This document shows positions 36,313 to 44,426 of a DNA stretch of 64,000 nt, piece after piece. Both the position numbers and the translations under genes were made by a program. Location: NCBI RefSeq assembly GCF_003574625.1, contig NZ_QNUJ01000016.1, positions 1-64,000 of the forward strand, written 5' to 3'. Below the pieces are notes generated by a model that was not told where the DNA came from, made no database searches, and saw only the letters and a list, made by a program, of their open reading frames with translations. Position 1 is the first letter of the stretch; the number at the start of each line of letters is the position of its first letter. The DNA comes from Shinella zoogloeoides. GTDB taxonomy: Bacteria; Pseudomonadota; Alphaproteobacteria; Rhizobiales; Rhizobiaceae.

Positions 36313-37470
36313 GAATTTCAGGCCGGGTATGGCGAGCGGGTTGTCGGCAAGCGCCGCGCGGTCCGGGCGGTCGATCTTCGGCGTGCCGGTGAAGGCGTCG
36401 AACAGGTCGCGCACGAAGGCTTCCGGCAAATCCCTGGTGATCAGCACCAGCCGCGTGCGGCGGTCGTGCGGGTCCGGCCAGGCGGCGAGCCGCTCCGGCG
36501 GATGGAAGACGCTCTGGACGCCCTGCAGCACCAGCGGGCGCTCCGGGCTGTTGCTCATCAGCACGATGCCCTTCATGCGCAGCAGCTTTTCGCCATGGGC
36601 CGAGCGCAGCAGATCGATGAACATTTCCAGCGCCATCGGGTCGATGGGACGGTCGTGAACGATGCTGAAAGAGCGGATCGTCGCATCGTGCCGCGTCACG
36701 TCATGGGCGTGCTGGTGGTGGTCATGCCCATGGTCATGGTCGTGATGGTGATGCCCGTGATCATGCTCATGGTGGTGATGGTGGCCGTGCGCCTCCTCGT
36801 GCAGCCAGCGGCGAACGTCCGGGATCTTGCTGCCGGGATCGTAGAGGCCGTTGGCAAGAAGGTCCGGGCCCGTGAGGCCGGGCGTGTCGACATCGGCGAC
36901 CGCGGCGCGCGGGTTGAGCGCGGCGACCTCCCGCCTGATGGCGGCGAGCGTTTCGGCGTCGGCAAGCGAGGTCTTGCTGATCAGTACGCGGTCGGCGACG
37001 GCGACCTGCTTGACCGCCTCGGGATGGTTGGCGAGCGTCGAGAGGCCGTTGACGGCATCGACCACGGTGATCACGCCGTCGAGGCTGAAGGACTGGGAGA
37101 GGATGGGGTTGCCCATGACGGCCTGGAGCACGGGAGCGGGATCGGCAAGGCCGGTCGTCTCGATCACGATGCGCTTCAGCGGCTGGATTTTGCCGGTCTG
37201 CATGCGGTCCATCAGGTCGGCGAGCGTATCGACGAGCTCGCCGCGGATCGTGCAGCAGAGGCACCCGTCCGAAAGCTCGATGATGCCGTCGCCCGACTGC
37301 TCGACGAGCAGGTGGTCGATGCCGACCTCACCGAACTCGTTGATGATGACGGCCGTGTCGGTGAGCGTCGGGTCCTTCAGGAGGCGATTGAGCAGGGTCG
37401 TCTTGCCGGCCCCGAGAAAGCCGGTCAACACGGAAACCGGCACGCGCCGCTCGGCAAGGGTCATGGTCAT
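36310..37470 (-). CDS. COG0523 (CobW/ZNG1-like) GTPase with His-rich metal linker
   Basis: The 386-residue G3E GTPase has a P-loop GFLGAGKTT (17-25), the metal-binding CxCC (C70, C72, C73 in DGCLCCTIR), and a CobW C-terminal domain. Between them is a linker with 19 histidines in 30 residues (about 228-257). Such proteins are metallochaperones, commonly for zinc; some serve cobalt for CobNST. No Zur box was identified. Two ATGs (codons 1 and 3) are possible starts with AGGA just upstream. The stop TAG lies in RIME copy 3. Confidence 0.88.
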   Translation of the reverse strand: MTMTLAERRVPVSVLTGFLGAGKTTLLNRLLKDPTLTDTAVIINEFGEVGIDHLLVEQSGDGIIELSDGCLCCTIRGELVDTLADLMDRMQTGKIQPLKRIVIETTGLADPAPVLQAVMGNPILSQSFSLDGVITVVDAVNGLSTLANHPEAVKQVAVADRVLISKTSLADAETLAAIRREVAALNPRAAVADVDTPGLTGPDLLANGLYDPGSKIPDVRRWLHEEAHGHHHHHEHDHGHHHHDHDHGHDHHQHAHDVTRHDATIRSFSIVHDRPIDPMALEMFIDLLRSAHGEKLLRMKGIVLMSNSPERPLVLQGVQSVFHPPERLAAWPDPHDRRTRLVLITRDLPEAFVRDLFDAFTGTPKIDRPDRAALADNPLAIPGLKF

Positions 37471-37478
37471 CCGTCCTG

Positions 37479-38591
37479 TCAGAAAGTCGGCCGCGGGATC
37501 GGGATCGGCACGTTGACCATATCGCCGATGTCGCCGGCGGCAACCTGTTCGCCGGCCACCGGCTTTTCTTCCTCGCCGGCCATCAGCCCGGCATAGACGA
37601 GCTTGAGGGGTCGGCTTACCTCATGGATATAGGGGGAGGTCAGCTTCTGGCGGCCGGCCTCGTCGCGGCCCTCGCTGCGTATCTTGGCGGCGTGCTTGGA
37701 GCAGATATCGGCGGAGATGTCGGCGACGATGTCGCGCGTCTCGCCATAGGGGCGGAGCTGGCCGAGCGTCGGCACGTTGCCGGTGCGCGTCGTCAGGCCT
37801 TTCTGCAGCATGCCGGCGGAGATGTCGGCGCGGGCGCCGAGGCTGTCGGAGCCGAGCACCACGGAGACGACGCTGCGGCCGTTGCGGGTCGCCGAGGAGA
37901 CCTGGTTGAAGCCCGCCGCGCAGATGAAGCCGGTCTTCATGCCGTCGGCGCCGTCGAAGCGGCCGATCAGCATGTTGTAGTTCGGATATTGCTTCTTGCC
38001 GGTGGTGAAGCCCTCGAGCGCGAAATAATGGGCGTATTGCGGGAACTCGCGCTTCAGCGTCACGGCGAGGACGGCAAGGTCGCGCGCGGTCGTGTACTGG
38101 CCCTTGCCGGGCAGGCCGTGCGGATTGATGAAATGTGACGAGCTCATGCCGATGCGGGCGGCTTCAGCGTTCATGCGGTCGACGAAGCCCTGTTCCGAGC
38201 CGCCGACCGATTCGGCAAGGGCGACGGCGACGTCGTTGGCCGACTTGACGAGGATGATCTTCATCGCGCTGTCGAGCGTCATCTTCTGGCCGGGCTTGAA
38301 ATACATCTTGCTCGGCGGTTCGGAAGCCGCGTTCTTGCTCATGACGACGGGGCTTTCAAGCGTCTTCTCGCCGGCCTTGATGGCGCGGAAGACCGTATAG
38401 GCCGTCATCAGCTTGGTCAGCGAGGCCGGATACCAGCGCTGGAACGCATCCTCGTGCTCGATGACCTTCAGCGTGTTGACGTCAACCAGCATGCGGGGAT
38501 TGGCCACGGCGCTGCCTGCCGCAAGGGACGTGGTGAGCAACAGGGCGGAGCCCAGAAACCATGCGCTCCGGCGCGTCGTTCGTCCGTTCAT
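37479..38591 (-). CDS. D-alanyl-D-alanine carboxypeptidase (penicillin-binding protein)
   Basis: The 370-residue precursor has a signal peptide (about 1-30) and an S11 peptidase domain with SxxK at S57-LT-K60, SAN at 117-119 and KTG at 219-221. It trims the terminal D-Ala from murein peptides in the periplasm. The C-terminal region after about 260 carries a SPOR-free tail; no clear amphipathic membrane anchor is seen. The ATG at 38591 is preferred to a TTG two codons before. It lies eight bases upstream of the COG0523 gene, so the two are likely co-transcribed. Confidence 0.9.
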   Translation of the reverse strand: MNGRTTRRSAWFLGSALLLTTSLAAGSAVANPRMLVDVNTLKVIEHEDAFQRWYPASLTKLMTAYTVFRAIKAGEKTLESPVVMSKNAASEPPSKMYFKPGQKMTLDSAMKIILVKSANDVAVALAESVGGSEQGFVDRMNAEAARIGMSSSHFINPHGLPGKGQYTTARDLAVLAVTLKREFPQYAHYFALEGFTTGKKQYPNYNMLIGRFDGADGMKTGFICAAGFNQVSSATRNGRSVVSVVLGSDSLGARADISAGMLQKGLTTRTGNVPTLGQLRPYGETRDIVADISADICSKHAAKIRSEGRDEAGRQKLTSPYIHEVSRPLKLVYAGLMAGEEEKPVAGEQVAAGDIGDMVNVPIPIPRPTF

Positions 38592-38722
38592 CTGCAAAGG
38601 CCTGTCCTCGAAATCGGGAGTTGTCTCGAACCGTCGCCCTATTTAACCTATATGGCATCGAGATGGCAAAGCCGTCGAACACCGGTGGCCGACTTTCAGG
38701 CCGAAATCACAGGAAGTGTTGC

Positions 38723-39883
38723 ATGCCCGTTCTGAACCGCGCCGCAGAATTGCAGGATGAAATCGCCGGGTGGCGCAGGCACCTGCACCGAGAGCCGGAA
38801 TTGCTCTTCGCCGTGGAGAAGACCGCTGCCTTCGTCGCGGAAAAGCTGCGCGAATTCGGCGTTGACGAGGTGGTGACGGGTATCGGCCGCACCGGCGTCG
38901 TCGGCATCATCCGCGGGAAGGGCGAGGGACGCACCATCGGCCTTCGCGCCGACATGGACGCGCTGCCGATCGACGAGACGAGCGGCAAGCCCTGGTCCTC
39001 CACCGTCAAGGGCAAGATGCATGCCTGCGGCCATGACGGCCATACGGCCATGCTGCTCGGCGCGGCGAAGTACCTTGCCGAGACGCGGAATTTCACCGGC
39101 AATGTCGCGGTCATCTTCCAGCCGGCCGAAGAGGGCGGCGGCGGCGGCAACGAGATGGTCAAGGACGGCATGATGGAGCGCTTCGGCATTGCCGAGGTCT
39201 ATGGCATGCACAACCTGCCCGGCCTGCCGGTCGGCGCCTTCGGCACGCGGCCCGGCGCGATCATGGCGGCGACGGACGAGTTCAACATCAAGGTGAAGGG
39301 CCGCGGCGGCCATGCGGCGCTGCCGCACAAGACGGTCGATCCCATCGTCATCGGTGCGCAGGTGGTGACGGCGCTGCAGACCATCGTCTCGCGCGTCGCC
39401 GATCCGATCGCCTCGCTCGTCGTTTCCGTCACCAAGTTCAATGCGGGCTTTGCCCACAATGTCATTCCCGAGGAAGCGCAGCTTGCCGGCACGGTGCGCA
39501 CGCTGAGCCCGGAGATGCGTGAGGAGGCGGAGGCCCGCATCCGGCAGATCTGCGCCGGCCTTGCCGCCGCCCACGGCGCGGAGATCACCGTCGCCTATCA
39601 CCGCAACTATCCCGTCACCGTCAACCATCCGGAAGAGACCGGCCACGCGGTCGACGTAGCGCGCGGCATCGCCGGCGAGGCGGCGGTCCACGCCTCTCTC
39701 GACCCGATGATGGGCGGGGAGGACTTTTCCTACATGCTGCTCGCCCGGCCGGGCGCCTTCATCTTCGTCGGCAACGGCGATACCGCCGGCCTGCACCACC
39801 CCGCCTACGACTTCAACGACGACGCCATCCCGCATGGCGTGACCTACTGGGTCAAGCTCACCGAAAGCCGGCTTGCCGCCTGA
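38723..39883 (+). CDS. M20 family amidohydrolase (hippurate hydrolase type)
   Basis: The 386-residue metallopeptidase has HACGHDGHTAML (metal ligands), the catalytic EEGGGGG block, MHNLPGLPVGAFG and HNVIPEEAQLAGTVRTL, typical of HipO/N-acyl-amino acid amidohydrolases. It removes acyl groups from N-acylated amino acids; the physiological substrate is unknown. AGGA precedes the ATG at 38723; the open frame reaching further upstream overlaps the divergent carboxypeptidase and is rejected. A strong hairpin follows. Confidence 0.88.
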   Translation: MPVLNRAAELQDEIAGWRRHLHREPELLFAVEKTAAFVAEKLREFGVDEVVTGIGRTGVVGIIRGKGEGRTIGLRADMDALPIDETSGKPWSSTVKGKMHACGHDGHTAMLLGAAKYLAETRNFTGNVAVIFQPAEEGGGGGNEMVKDGMMERFGIAEVYGMHNLPGLPVGAFGTRPGAIMAATDEFNIKVKGRGGHAALPHKTVDPIVIGAQVVTALQTIVSRVADPIASLVVSVTKFNAGFAHNVIPEEAQLAGTVRTLSPEMREEAEARIRQICAGLAAAHGAEITVAYHRNYPVTVNHPEETGHAVDVARGIAGEAAVHASLDPMMGGEDFSYMLLARPGAFIFVGNGDTAGLHHPAYDFNDDAIPHGVTYWVKLTESRLAA

Positions 39884-39891
39884 CGCGAAGG

Positions 39892-39916
39892 CCCGGCTGC
39901 CGAAGCGGCAGCCGGG
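39892..39916. terminator. Strong bidirectional hairpin after the M20 gene
   Basis: CCCGGCTGCCG (39892-39902) pairs perfectly with CGGCAGCCGGG (39906-39916) around AAG. There is no long T-run on either side. It lies between two convergent genes and is probably a terminator for both. Confidence 0.6.
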
Positions 39917-39942
39917 TACCTTGTGGGGATCGTTGCCGGCGC

Positions 39943-40209
39943 TCAGCCGCAGATCTTGACCTTCTTGACGACCAGGTTGCCCCACTTGTTGTAGTGCTTC
40001 ACCTTCTTCCAGTAGCAGTCGTAGCCATAGTCGTCATAGACGGTGACATAGCCGCCATTGCCCCAGCCATGCCCGTGGCCGTGTCCCCAGCCGTGGCCAT
40101 GGCCATGACCGAAGCCGAAACCGACGGAAAGGCCGCCGGCCTGCGAGGGGGCGGCGAAGGAAAGCGCTGCGAGGGTTGCTACGGCAGCGGACAGGATGAA
40201 CTTGCGCAT
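39943..40209 (-). CDS. Small exported Gly/His-rich protein
   Basis: The 88-residue precursor has a clear signal peptide (MRKFILSAAVATLAALSFAAPSQA) followed by a Gly-His-Trp repeat (GHGHGHGWGHGHGHGWG, about 33-52) and a C-terminal part YDDYGYDCYWKKVKHYNKWGNLVVKKVKICG with two cysteines that could form a disulfide. GGAG lies upstream of the ATG. The His-rich segment suggests metal binding, but the function is unknown. It is divergent from the tRNA-Arg gene. Confidence 0.72.
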   Translation of the reverse strand: MRKFILSAAVATLAALSFAAPSQAGGLSVGFGFGHGHGHGWGHGHGHGWGNGGYVTVYDDYGYDCYWKKVKHYNKWGNLVVKKVKICG

Positions 40210-40329
40210 GGGACATTCTCCTCTGGGTTCAGGGGATGGAGCCATCTCCATCCGATGACCCGAATGTTTCACGATCCCGCCCGGCGGGCTGTTCCGCAGG
40301 GAACTCGGCACAAGGGCACCGAAAATCGC

Positions 40330-40358
40330 TTGGCTTAGGCCCGCGGCTTTTGTATGGG
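40330..40358 (+). promoter_or_regulatory. Likely promoter of tRNA-Arg
   Basis: TTGGCT (40330-40335) and TATGGG (40353-40358) are 17 bases apart, placing the start near 40365, four bases before the tRNA. Matches to the consensus are moderate. Confidence 0.45.
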
Positions 40359-40368
40359 TGCAGTCAGT

Positions 40369-40445
40369 GGTCCCGTAGCTCAGCAGGATAGAGCACCAGA
40401 TTCCTAATCTGGGGGTCCCGCGTTCGAATCGCGGCGGGATCACCA
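40369..40445 (+). tRNA. tRNA-Arg (anticodon CCT)
   Basis: The 77-base sequence folds as a cloverleaf: acceptor GGTCCCG with CGGGATC, D arm GCTC...GAGC, anticodon arm CCAGA-TTCCTAA-TCTGG with anticodon CCT, and T arm around CGTTCGAATCGCG. CCA is encoded. It reads AGG codons, rare in this GC-rich genome. A run of six Ts follows directly (40446-40451). I saw no integrase or repeat of the tRNA end downstream in the window, so there is no sign of an island here. Confidence 0.95.
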
Positions 40446-40464
40446 TTTTTTCCGAAGAGGATTG

Positions 40465-40845
40465 TCAGACGTCTTCCGTCTCGCGCTCGGGCGTGACGAC
40501 GCGGGGCTTCGCGCGCACGGCGGGGACGATGGAGGGCTTTGCGACGACCTTCGGCTGCGGGGCCTTCATGCCGAGCATGTTGCGGATGCGGTCCGAGACC
40601 AGCGGGCGGAAGCGGCTGGCGCGGAAGGGCATGTCGACGGCGCCGTAGCCTTCCGGGCCGTCGTCGTTGCCGCGATAGAGCTCCATCAGCTTGATGCCGT
40701 AGAAATCGCCGTCGACATAGTGGCGATAGTGGCCCGCCCAGCGGACCGTATAGATCTGGCCCTTGCGGATGCCCTGGTCGATCGAGACGTTCTTGAAGCG
40801 GTCGTTGATGCAGACCACCTTCTGGCCGACGCGGAATGTGGGCAT
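40465..40845 (-). CDS. Conserved hypothetical protein
   Basis: The 126-residue protein starts MPTFRVGQKVVCINDRF, resembling small beta-barrel (SH3-like) segments, and has VRWAGHYRHYVDGDFYGIKLMEL in the middle, with a basic proline- and valine-rich tail. The ATG at 40845 is preceded by GGGAG. It has no signal peptide or membrane segment. Homologues occur in rhizobia without known function. It is 25 bases downstream of the META-MliC gene, so they may form an operon. Confidence 0.7.
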   Translation of the reverse strand: MPTFRVGQKVVCINDRFKNVSIDQGIRKGQIYTVRWAGHYRHYVDGDFYGIKLMELYRGNDDGPEGYGAVDMPFRASRFRPLVSDRIRNMLGMKAPQPKVVAKPSIVPAVRAKPRVVTPERETEDV

Positions 40846-40870
40846 GCGCTTCTCTCCCCCCGGGTGCTCC

Positions 40871-41587
40871 TCAGCCGGACTTGCGGCAGGTGACGCCCGG
40901 CGCGTTCTCGCCGCGGGTGAGGTCGTAGAGCGTCGCCTCGTCGCCCTTGGTCCACCATTCGTAATGGCCGCCGGCATATTTCGCGCCGGAGGCGGCCATG
41001 ACATTGGCGGCGATGACCGTCTCTTCGCCGATGCGCACGACGGCCAGCGAATTGGCGCCGACATTGATGTATTCGACGCTGATGCGCTGATCGGCGTCGC
41101 ACTGGTAGTTCAGCGTTTCGCGCACCACGCTCTGTTCCGGTCCCGGCAGGCGGATGACGATGTCGGTGTTGTTCTTGAGGCCGGCAAGACGGATCGCCGG
41201 GGCGCCTTCCTTGCCCGTCAGGTGCAGGATGCCGTTTTCGAGCTTCCAGGAGATGACGGTGCCGAGTGCGTCGAAGAACTTCTGCTCCTGGTCCATGATG
41301 GCCGGGGCGCACATCTTGCGCGTGGCGGCGGCGGGGGCGAAGGCGATGTTGCCGTTCTGCACCTTCAGCTTGCCGCGATAGGTGTTGCAGCCGCCATTGC
41401 CGCCATAGGAGCCGTCCGGCTTGATCTCGAGCGTCGTCTGCAGGTTGTCGATGACACCGTTGCCGCCGATATCCTCGGCCAGCCAGGTGCCGCCGAGACC
41501 GCCCGGGACCGGCTCGTCGGCATAGGCCGGAGCTGCCGCCAGAAAGGCAAGGCAGGCGAGGGTCCATACTCTCAGGCGTCGGTGCAC
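40871..41587 (-). CDS. META domain plus MliC-type lysozyme inhibitor domain
   Basis: The 238-residue precursor has a signal peptide (about 1-24). Residues about 30-125 form a META (DUF306) domain, with GNGGCNTYRGKLKVQNGNIAFAP and MDQEQKFFDALG. Residues about 155-220 match the MliC/PliC inhibitor of C-type lysozyme: LNYQCDADQRISVEYIN, ASGAKYAGGHYEWWTKGDEATLY. The GTG at 41587 is chosen because GGAG lies six bases before it; a TTG four codons upstream overlaps that site. Inhibition of host lysozyme is family inference. Two cysteines (CDAD and VTC) could bond. Confidence 0.85.
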   Translation of the reverse strand: MHRRLRVWTLACLAFLAAAPAYADEPVPGGLGGTWLAEDIGGNGVIDNLQTTLEIKPDGSYGGNGGCNTYRGKLKVQNGNIAFAPAAATRKMCAPAIMDQEQKFFDALGTVISWKLENGILHLTGKEGAPAIRLAGLKNNTDIVIRLPGPEQSVVRETLNYQCDADQRISVEYINVGANSLAVVRIGEETVIAANVMAASGAKYAGGHYEWWTKGDEATLYDLTRGENAPGVTCRKSG

Positions 41588-41719
41588 GAATTTCTCCAAT
41601 CGCGTCAGCGCGGAATGCCGCTTCGCCGGGACGTTATGGCCGTCCGGGTGAAAAGGTCAAGCCGCGGGTTCCAGAACAGGGGCCGTGCCTTCGCTTTACA
41701 GCATTTCCATGACTTGTTG

Positions 41720-41736
41720 CAGGCGTCTTTCGCCTG
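41720..41736 (+). other. Leader hairpin upstream of dxr
   Basis: CAGGCG (41720-41725) pairs with CGCCTG (41731-41736) around TCTTT, 42 bases before the dxr ATG. A short CCTTTTGC follows further on. It could be a weak attenuator or part of the leader; no known riboswitch matches. Confidence 0.3.
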
Positions 41737-41778
41737 TAGAGCCTTTTGCTCGATAACAAGAAAAACGCGGAAATCACC

Positions 41779-42954
41779 ATGGCTCCCGATGCGCGGCCGA
41801 AGCGCCGCATCACCATTCTCGGCTCGACAGGCTCCATCGGCACCAGCACGCTCGACGTGGTGCGCCAGCTCGGCGGGCGCGAGCGCTACGAGGTGCTGGC
41901 GCTGACCGGCAACGGCAATGTCGACCTTCTCGCCGCGCAGGCGAAGGACTGCGGCGCGCGGCTGGCGGTGACGGCGGACGAGAGCCGCTACGGCGCGCTC
42001 AAGGATGCGCTTTCGGGCAGTGGTATCGAGGCGGCGGCCGGGCGTGAGGCGCTGCTGGAGGCGGCTTCCGCGGATGCCGACTGGGTGATGGCGGCGATCG
42101 TCGGCACGGCCGGCCTTGCTCCGACGCTGGCGGCGGCCAGGAAAGGCGCGGATATCGCGCTTGCCAACAAGGAATGCCTCGTCTCGGCCGGTGACCTCTT
42201 CGTCAAGGCGGTGGCGGAAGGCGGCGGGCGGCTCATTCCCGTCGACAGCGAGCACAGCGCGATCTTCCAGGCGCTGGAGGATGACCAGCGCCACGCCGTC
42301 GAGCGCATCGTGCTGACGGCATCCGGCGGTCCCTTCCGCACCTGGAGCCGCGAGCAGATGGCGGGCGTGACGGCCGATATCGCGCGGGCGCATCCCAACT
42401 GGTCGATGGGCCTCAAGATCTCCATCGGCAGCGCTTCCATGTTCAACAAGGCCCTGGAGATGATCGAGGCGAAGCATCTCTTCGACGTCAGGCCGGACCA
42501 GATCGAGGTGGTGGTGCATCCGCAGTCGATCATCCATTCCATGGTCGGCTATGTCGACGGCTCGGTGCTGGCGCAGCTCGGCGCGCCGGACATGCGCACG
42601 GCCATCGGCTATGCGCTGACCTATCCCGAGCGCTCGCCGCTCAATGTCGACCGGCTGGATTTCGCCAAGCTCGCGCGGCTCGATTTCGAGGCGCCGGACG
42701 AGGCGCGCTTCCCGGCGCTCCGGCTTGCCCGCACGGCGCTTACGCGCGGCGGCCTGCAGGGTGCGGTGATGAATGCCGCCGAGGAGGTGGCGTTCCATGC
42801 CTTCGTCGCGGGGCGCATCGGCTTCCTGTCGATGGCCGACGTCGCGGAGACCGTCATGGACAGGCTCAGCCACCTGCCGCCGGCAGCATCGATGGACGAT
42901 GTCTTTGCCGGAGACGAAGAAGCCCGGCGGGTGGCCGCCGGGCTTGTTGGGTAA
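41779..42954 (+). CDS. dxr: 1-deoxy-D-xylulose-5-phosphate reductoisomerase
   Basis: The 391-residue enzyme makes MEP in the non-mevalonate isoprenoid pathway. The NADPH motif GSTGSIGTST is at 15-24, LANKECLVSAG and PVDSEHSAIFQ carry substrate and metal residues, and the flexible loop WSMGLKISIGSASMFNKALE and HPQSIIHSMV follow. The ATG at 41779 gives the standard start. The last codons (EEARRVAAGLVG) are encoded by a perfect hairpin that appears to be the terminator, so the tail may be shaped by it. Confidence 0.95.
   Translation: MAPDARPKRRITILGSTGSIGTSTLDVVRQLGGRERYEVLALTGNGNVDLLAAQAKDCGARLAVTADESRYGALKDALSGSGIEAAAGREALLEAASADADWVMAAIVGTAGLAPTLAAARKGADIALANKECLVSAGDLFVKAVAEGGGRLIPVDSEHSAIFQALEDDQRHAVERIVLTASGGPFRTWSREQMAGVTADIARAHPNWSMGLKISIGSASMFNKALEMIEAKHLFDVRPDQIEVVVHPQSIIHSMVGYVDGSVLAQLGAPDMRTAIGYALTYPERSPLNVDRLDFAKLARLDFEAPDEARFPALRLARTALTRGGLQGAVMNAAEEVAFHAFVAGRIGFLSMADVAETVMDRLSHLPPAASMDDVFAGDEEARRVAAGLVG
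42921..42944. terminator. Terminator-like hairpin inside the end of dxr
   Basis: AGCCCGGCGG (42921-42930) pairs perfectly with CCGCCGGGCT (42935-42944) around GTGG. TTGTT follows on the plus strand and TTCTT on the minus strand. It lies in the last dxr codons, before the convergent hemA stop, and could serve both genes. Confidence 0.6.
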
Positions 42955-42972
42955 CCGCTTCGTCTCTTCGTA

Positions 42973-44187
42973 TCAGGCGACGGCGCGGGCCAGCGCACAG
43001 CGCGACCACAGCGCATGCAGCGCGCCGACAAGATGCTCGATATCGGCATCGGTGTGCAGCGGCGTCGGCGTGATGCGCAGGCGCTCGGTCTTCTTCGGCA
43101 CGGTCGGGTAGTTGATCGGCTGGACGTAGACGCCGAAATTGTCGAGCAGCAGGTCCGAGATCCACTTGCACTTGGAGGCGTCGCCCACCATCACCGGCAC
43201 GATATGGCTCGGATTCGGCATGTGCGGAATGCCGTTGCGGTCGAGCGCCGCGCGCAGCTTGCGCACGCGCGCCTGGTGGGCGATGCGTTCCACCTGGCTT
43301 TCCTTGAGGTGGCGGATCGAGGCGAGGGCGCCGGCGGCGAGCGTCGGCGGCAGGGCGGTCGTGAAGATGAAGCCCGATGCGAAGGAGCGGACGAAGTCGC
43401 AGAGCGCGGCGGAACCGGCGATATAGCCGCCCATGACGCCGAAGGCCTTGCCGAGCGTGCCCTCGATGACCGTCAGGCGGTGCATCAGGCCCTCGCGCTC
43501 GGCGATGCCGCCGCCGCGCGGGCCGTACATGCCGACGGCGTGCACTTCATCGAGATAGGTCATCGCGCCGTACTTGTCGGCGAGGTCGCAGATTTCCTTG
43601 ATGGGGGCGATGTCGCCGTCCATCGAATAGACCGATTCGAAGGCGATCAGCTTCGGCGCCTTCGGGTCGGCGGCAGCAAGCTTGGCTTCGAGGTCCTTGA
43701 GATCATTGTGCTTCCAGATGACGCGCTCGCATTTCGAGTGGCGGATGCCCTCGATCATCGAAGCGTGGTTCCCGGCATCGGAGAAACAGATGATGCCGGG
43801 GATCTTCGAACAGAGCGTGCCGAGCGCGGCCCAGTTCGAGACGTAGCCCGAAGTGAAGAGCAGGGCCGATTCCTTGCCGTGCAGGTCGGCAAGTTCCTCT
43901 TCGAGGAGCACATGATAATGGTTGGTGCCGGAGATGTTGCGGGTGCCGCCGGCACCGGCGCCACACTGGTCGATGGCGAGCTTCATCGCCTCGACGACCT
44001 TCGGGTGCTGGCCCATGCCGAGATAGTCGTTGGAACACCAGACCGTGACGTCCTTCGGGCCTTCCGCCGTGTGGCGCGTCGCCCTGGGGAAGCTGCCCTT
44101 GTGGCGCGCGAGGTCGGCAAAGACGCGATAGCGGCCTTCCTGATGCAGGCCGTCCAGCTCGTTCTTGAAGAAAGTCTCGAAGTCCAT
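42973..44187 (-). CDS. hemA: 5-aminolevulinate synthase
   Basis: The 404-residue PLP enzyme condenses glycine and succinyl-CoA, the first step of heme (and corrin) synthesis in alphaproteobacteria. PLP lysine is K247 in [40 protein letters not shown] and [10 protein letters not shown] are typical ALAS blocks. It is about 400 residues as normal. The ATG at 44187 has GGAG seven bases upstream. Upstream lies a FixK/FNR-type box and -10 element, suggesting activation under low oxygen. It converges on dxr. Confidence 0.96.
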   Translation of the reverse strand: MDFETFFKNELDGLHQEGRYRVFADLARHKGSFPRATRHTAEGPKDVTVWCSNDYLGMGQHPKVVEAMKLAIDQCGAGAGGTRNISGTNHYHVLLEEELADLHGKESALLFTSGYVSNWAALGTLCSKIPGIICFSDAGNHASMIEGIRHSKCERVIWKHNDLKDLEAKLAAADPKAPKLIAFESVYSMDGDIAPIKEICDLADKYGAMTYLDEVHAVGMYGPRGGGIAEREGLMHRLTVIEGTLGKAFGVMGGYIAGSAALCDFVRSFASGFIFTTALPPTLAAGALASIRHLKESQVERIAHQARVRKLRAALDRNGIPHMPNPSHIVPVMVGDASKCKWISDLLLDNFGVYVQPINYPTVPKKTERLRITPTPLHTDADIEHLVGALHALWSRCALARAVA

Positions 44188-44320
44188 CCAGAGTCTCCAG
44201 TCCGGCGAAATCCCGGGCATCATCGTCATTGGCTGTCGTTCATCGGCTACACCCGGCCCGGCTTTGCCGCAATGCAAAGCGCTGCGGCAAATCGGCGCCA
44301 CCTTTGAACCATTCCAATGT

Positions 44321-44362
44321 ATCCTAGGCTCCCAAAGGCCATTCCATGTTGATGCATGTCAA
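44321..44362 (-). promoter_or_regulatory. FixK/FnrL-type promoter of hemA
   Basis: TTGATGCATGTCAA (44349-44362) matches the FNR/FixK consensus TTGAY-N4-RTCAA fully on both strands. Read towards hemA, the centre (44355.5) lies exactly 41.5 bases before a start at 44314, and the -10 hexamer TAGGAT occupies 44326-44321, which is -12 to -7. This is the class II activator geometry. The leader to the hemA ATG would be about 127 bases. Confidence 0.78.
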
Positions 44363-44371
44363 GTCTGCATG

Positions 44372-44399
44372 AAAAAAGGACGGCCTCAACCGTCCTTTT
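44372..44399 (-). terminator. Rho-independent terminator of the cox operon
   Basis: On the minus strand AAAAGGACGG pairs perfectly with CCGTCCTTTT around TTGAGG, followed by further Ts. It lies 27 bases after the coxM stop and 10 bases before the hemA FixK box, cleanly separating the two transcription units. Confidence 0.92.
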
Positions 44400-44426
44400 C
44401 ATCGAACAGTTTCAGCTTTTGCAACG

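Noticed and set aside
36716-36790. Short repeated ATGGTCATG-like bases suggesting a satellite repeat
   Set aside because: They are His and Asp codons of the metal linker in the COG0523 GTPase.
40369-40445. tRNA-Arg as an integration site for an island
   Set aside because: No integrase follows and I saw no repeat of the tRNA 3' end in the window; flanking genes look native.
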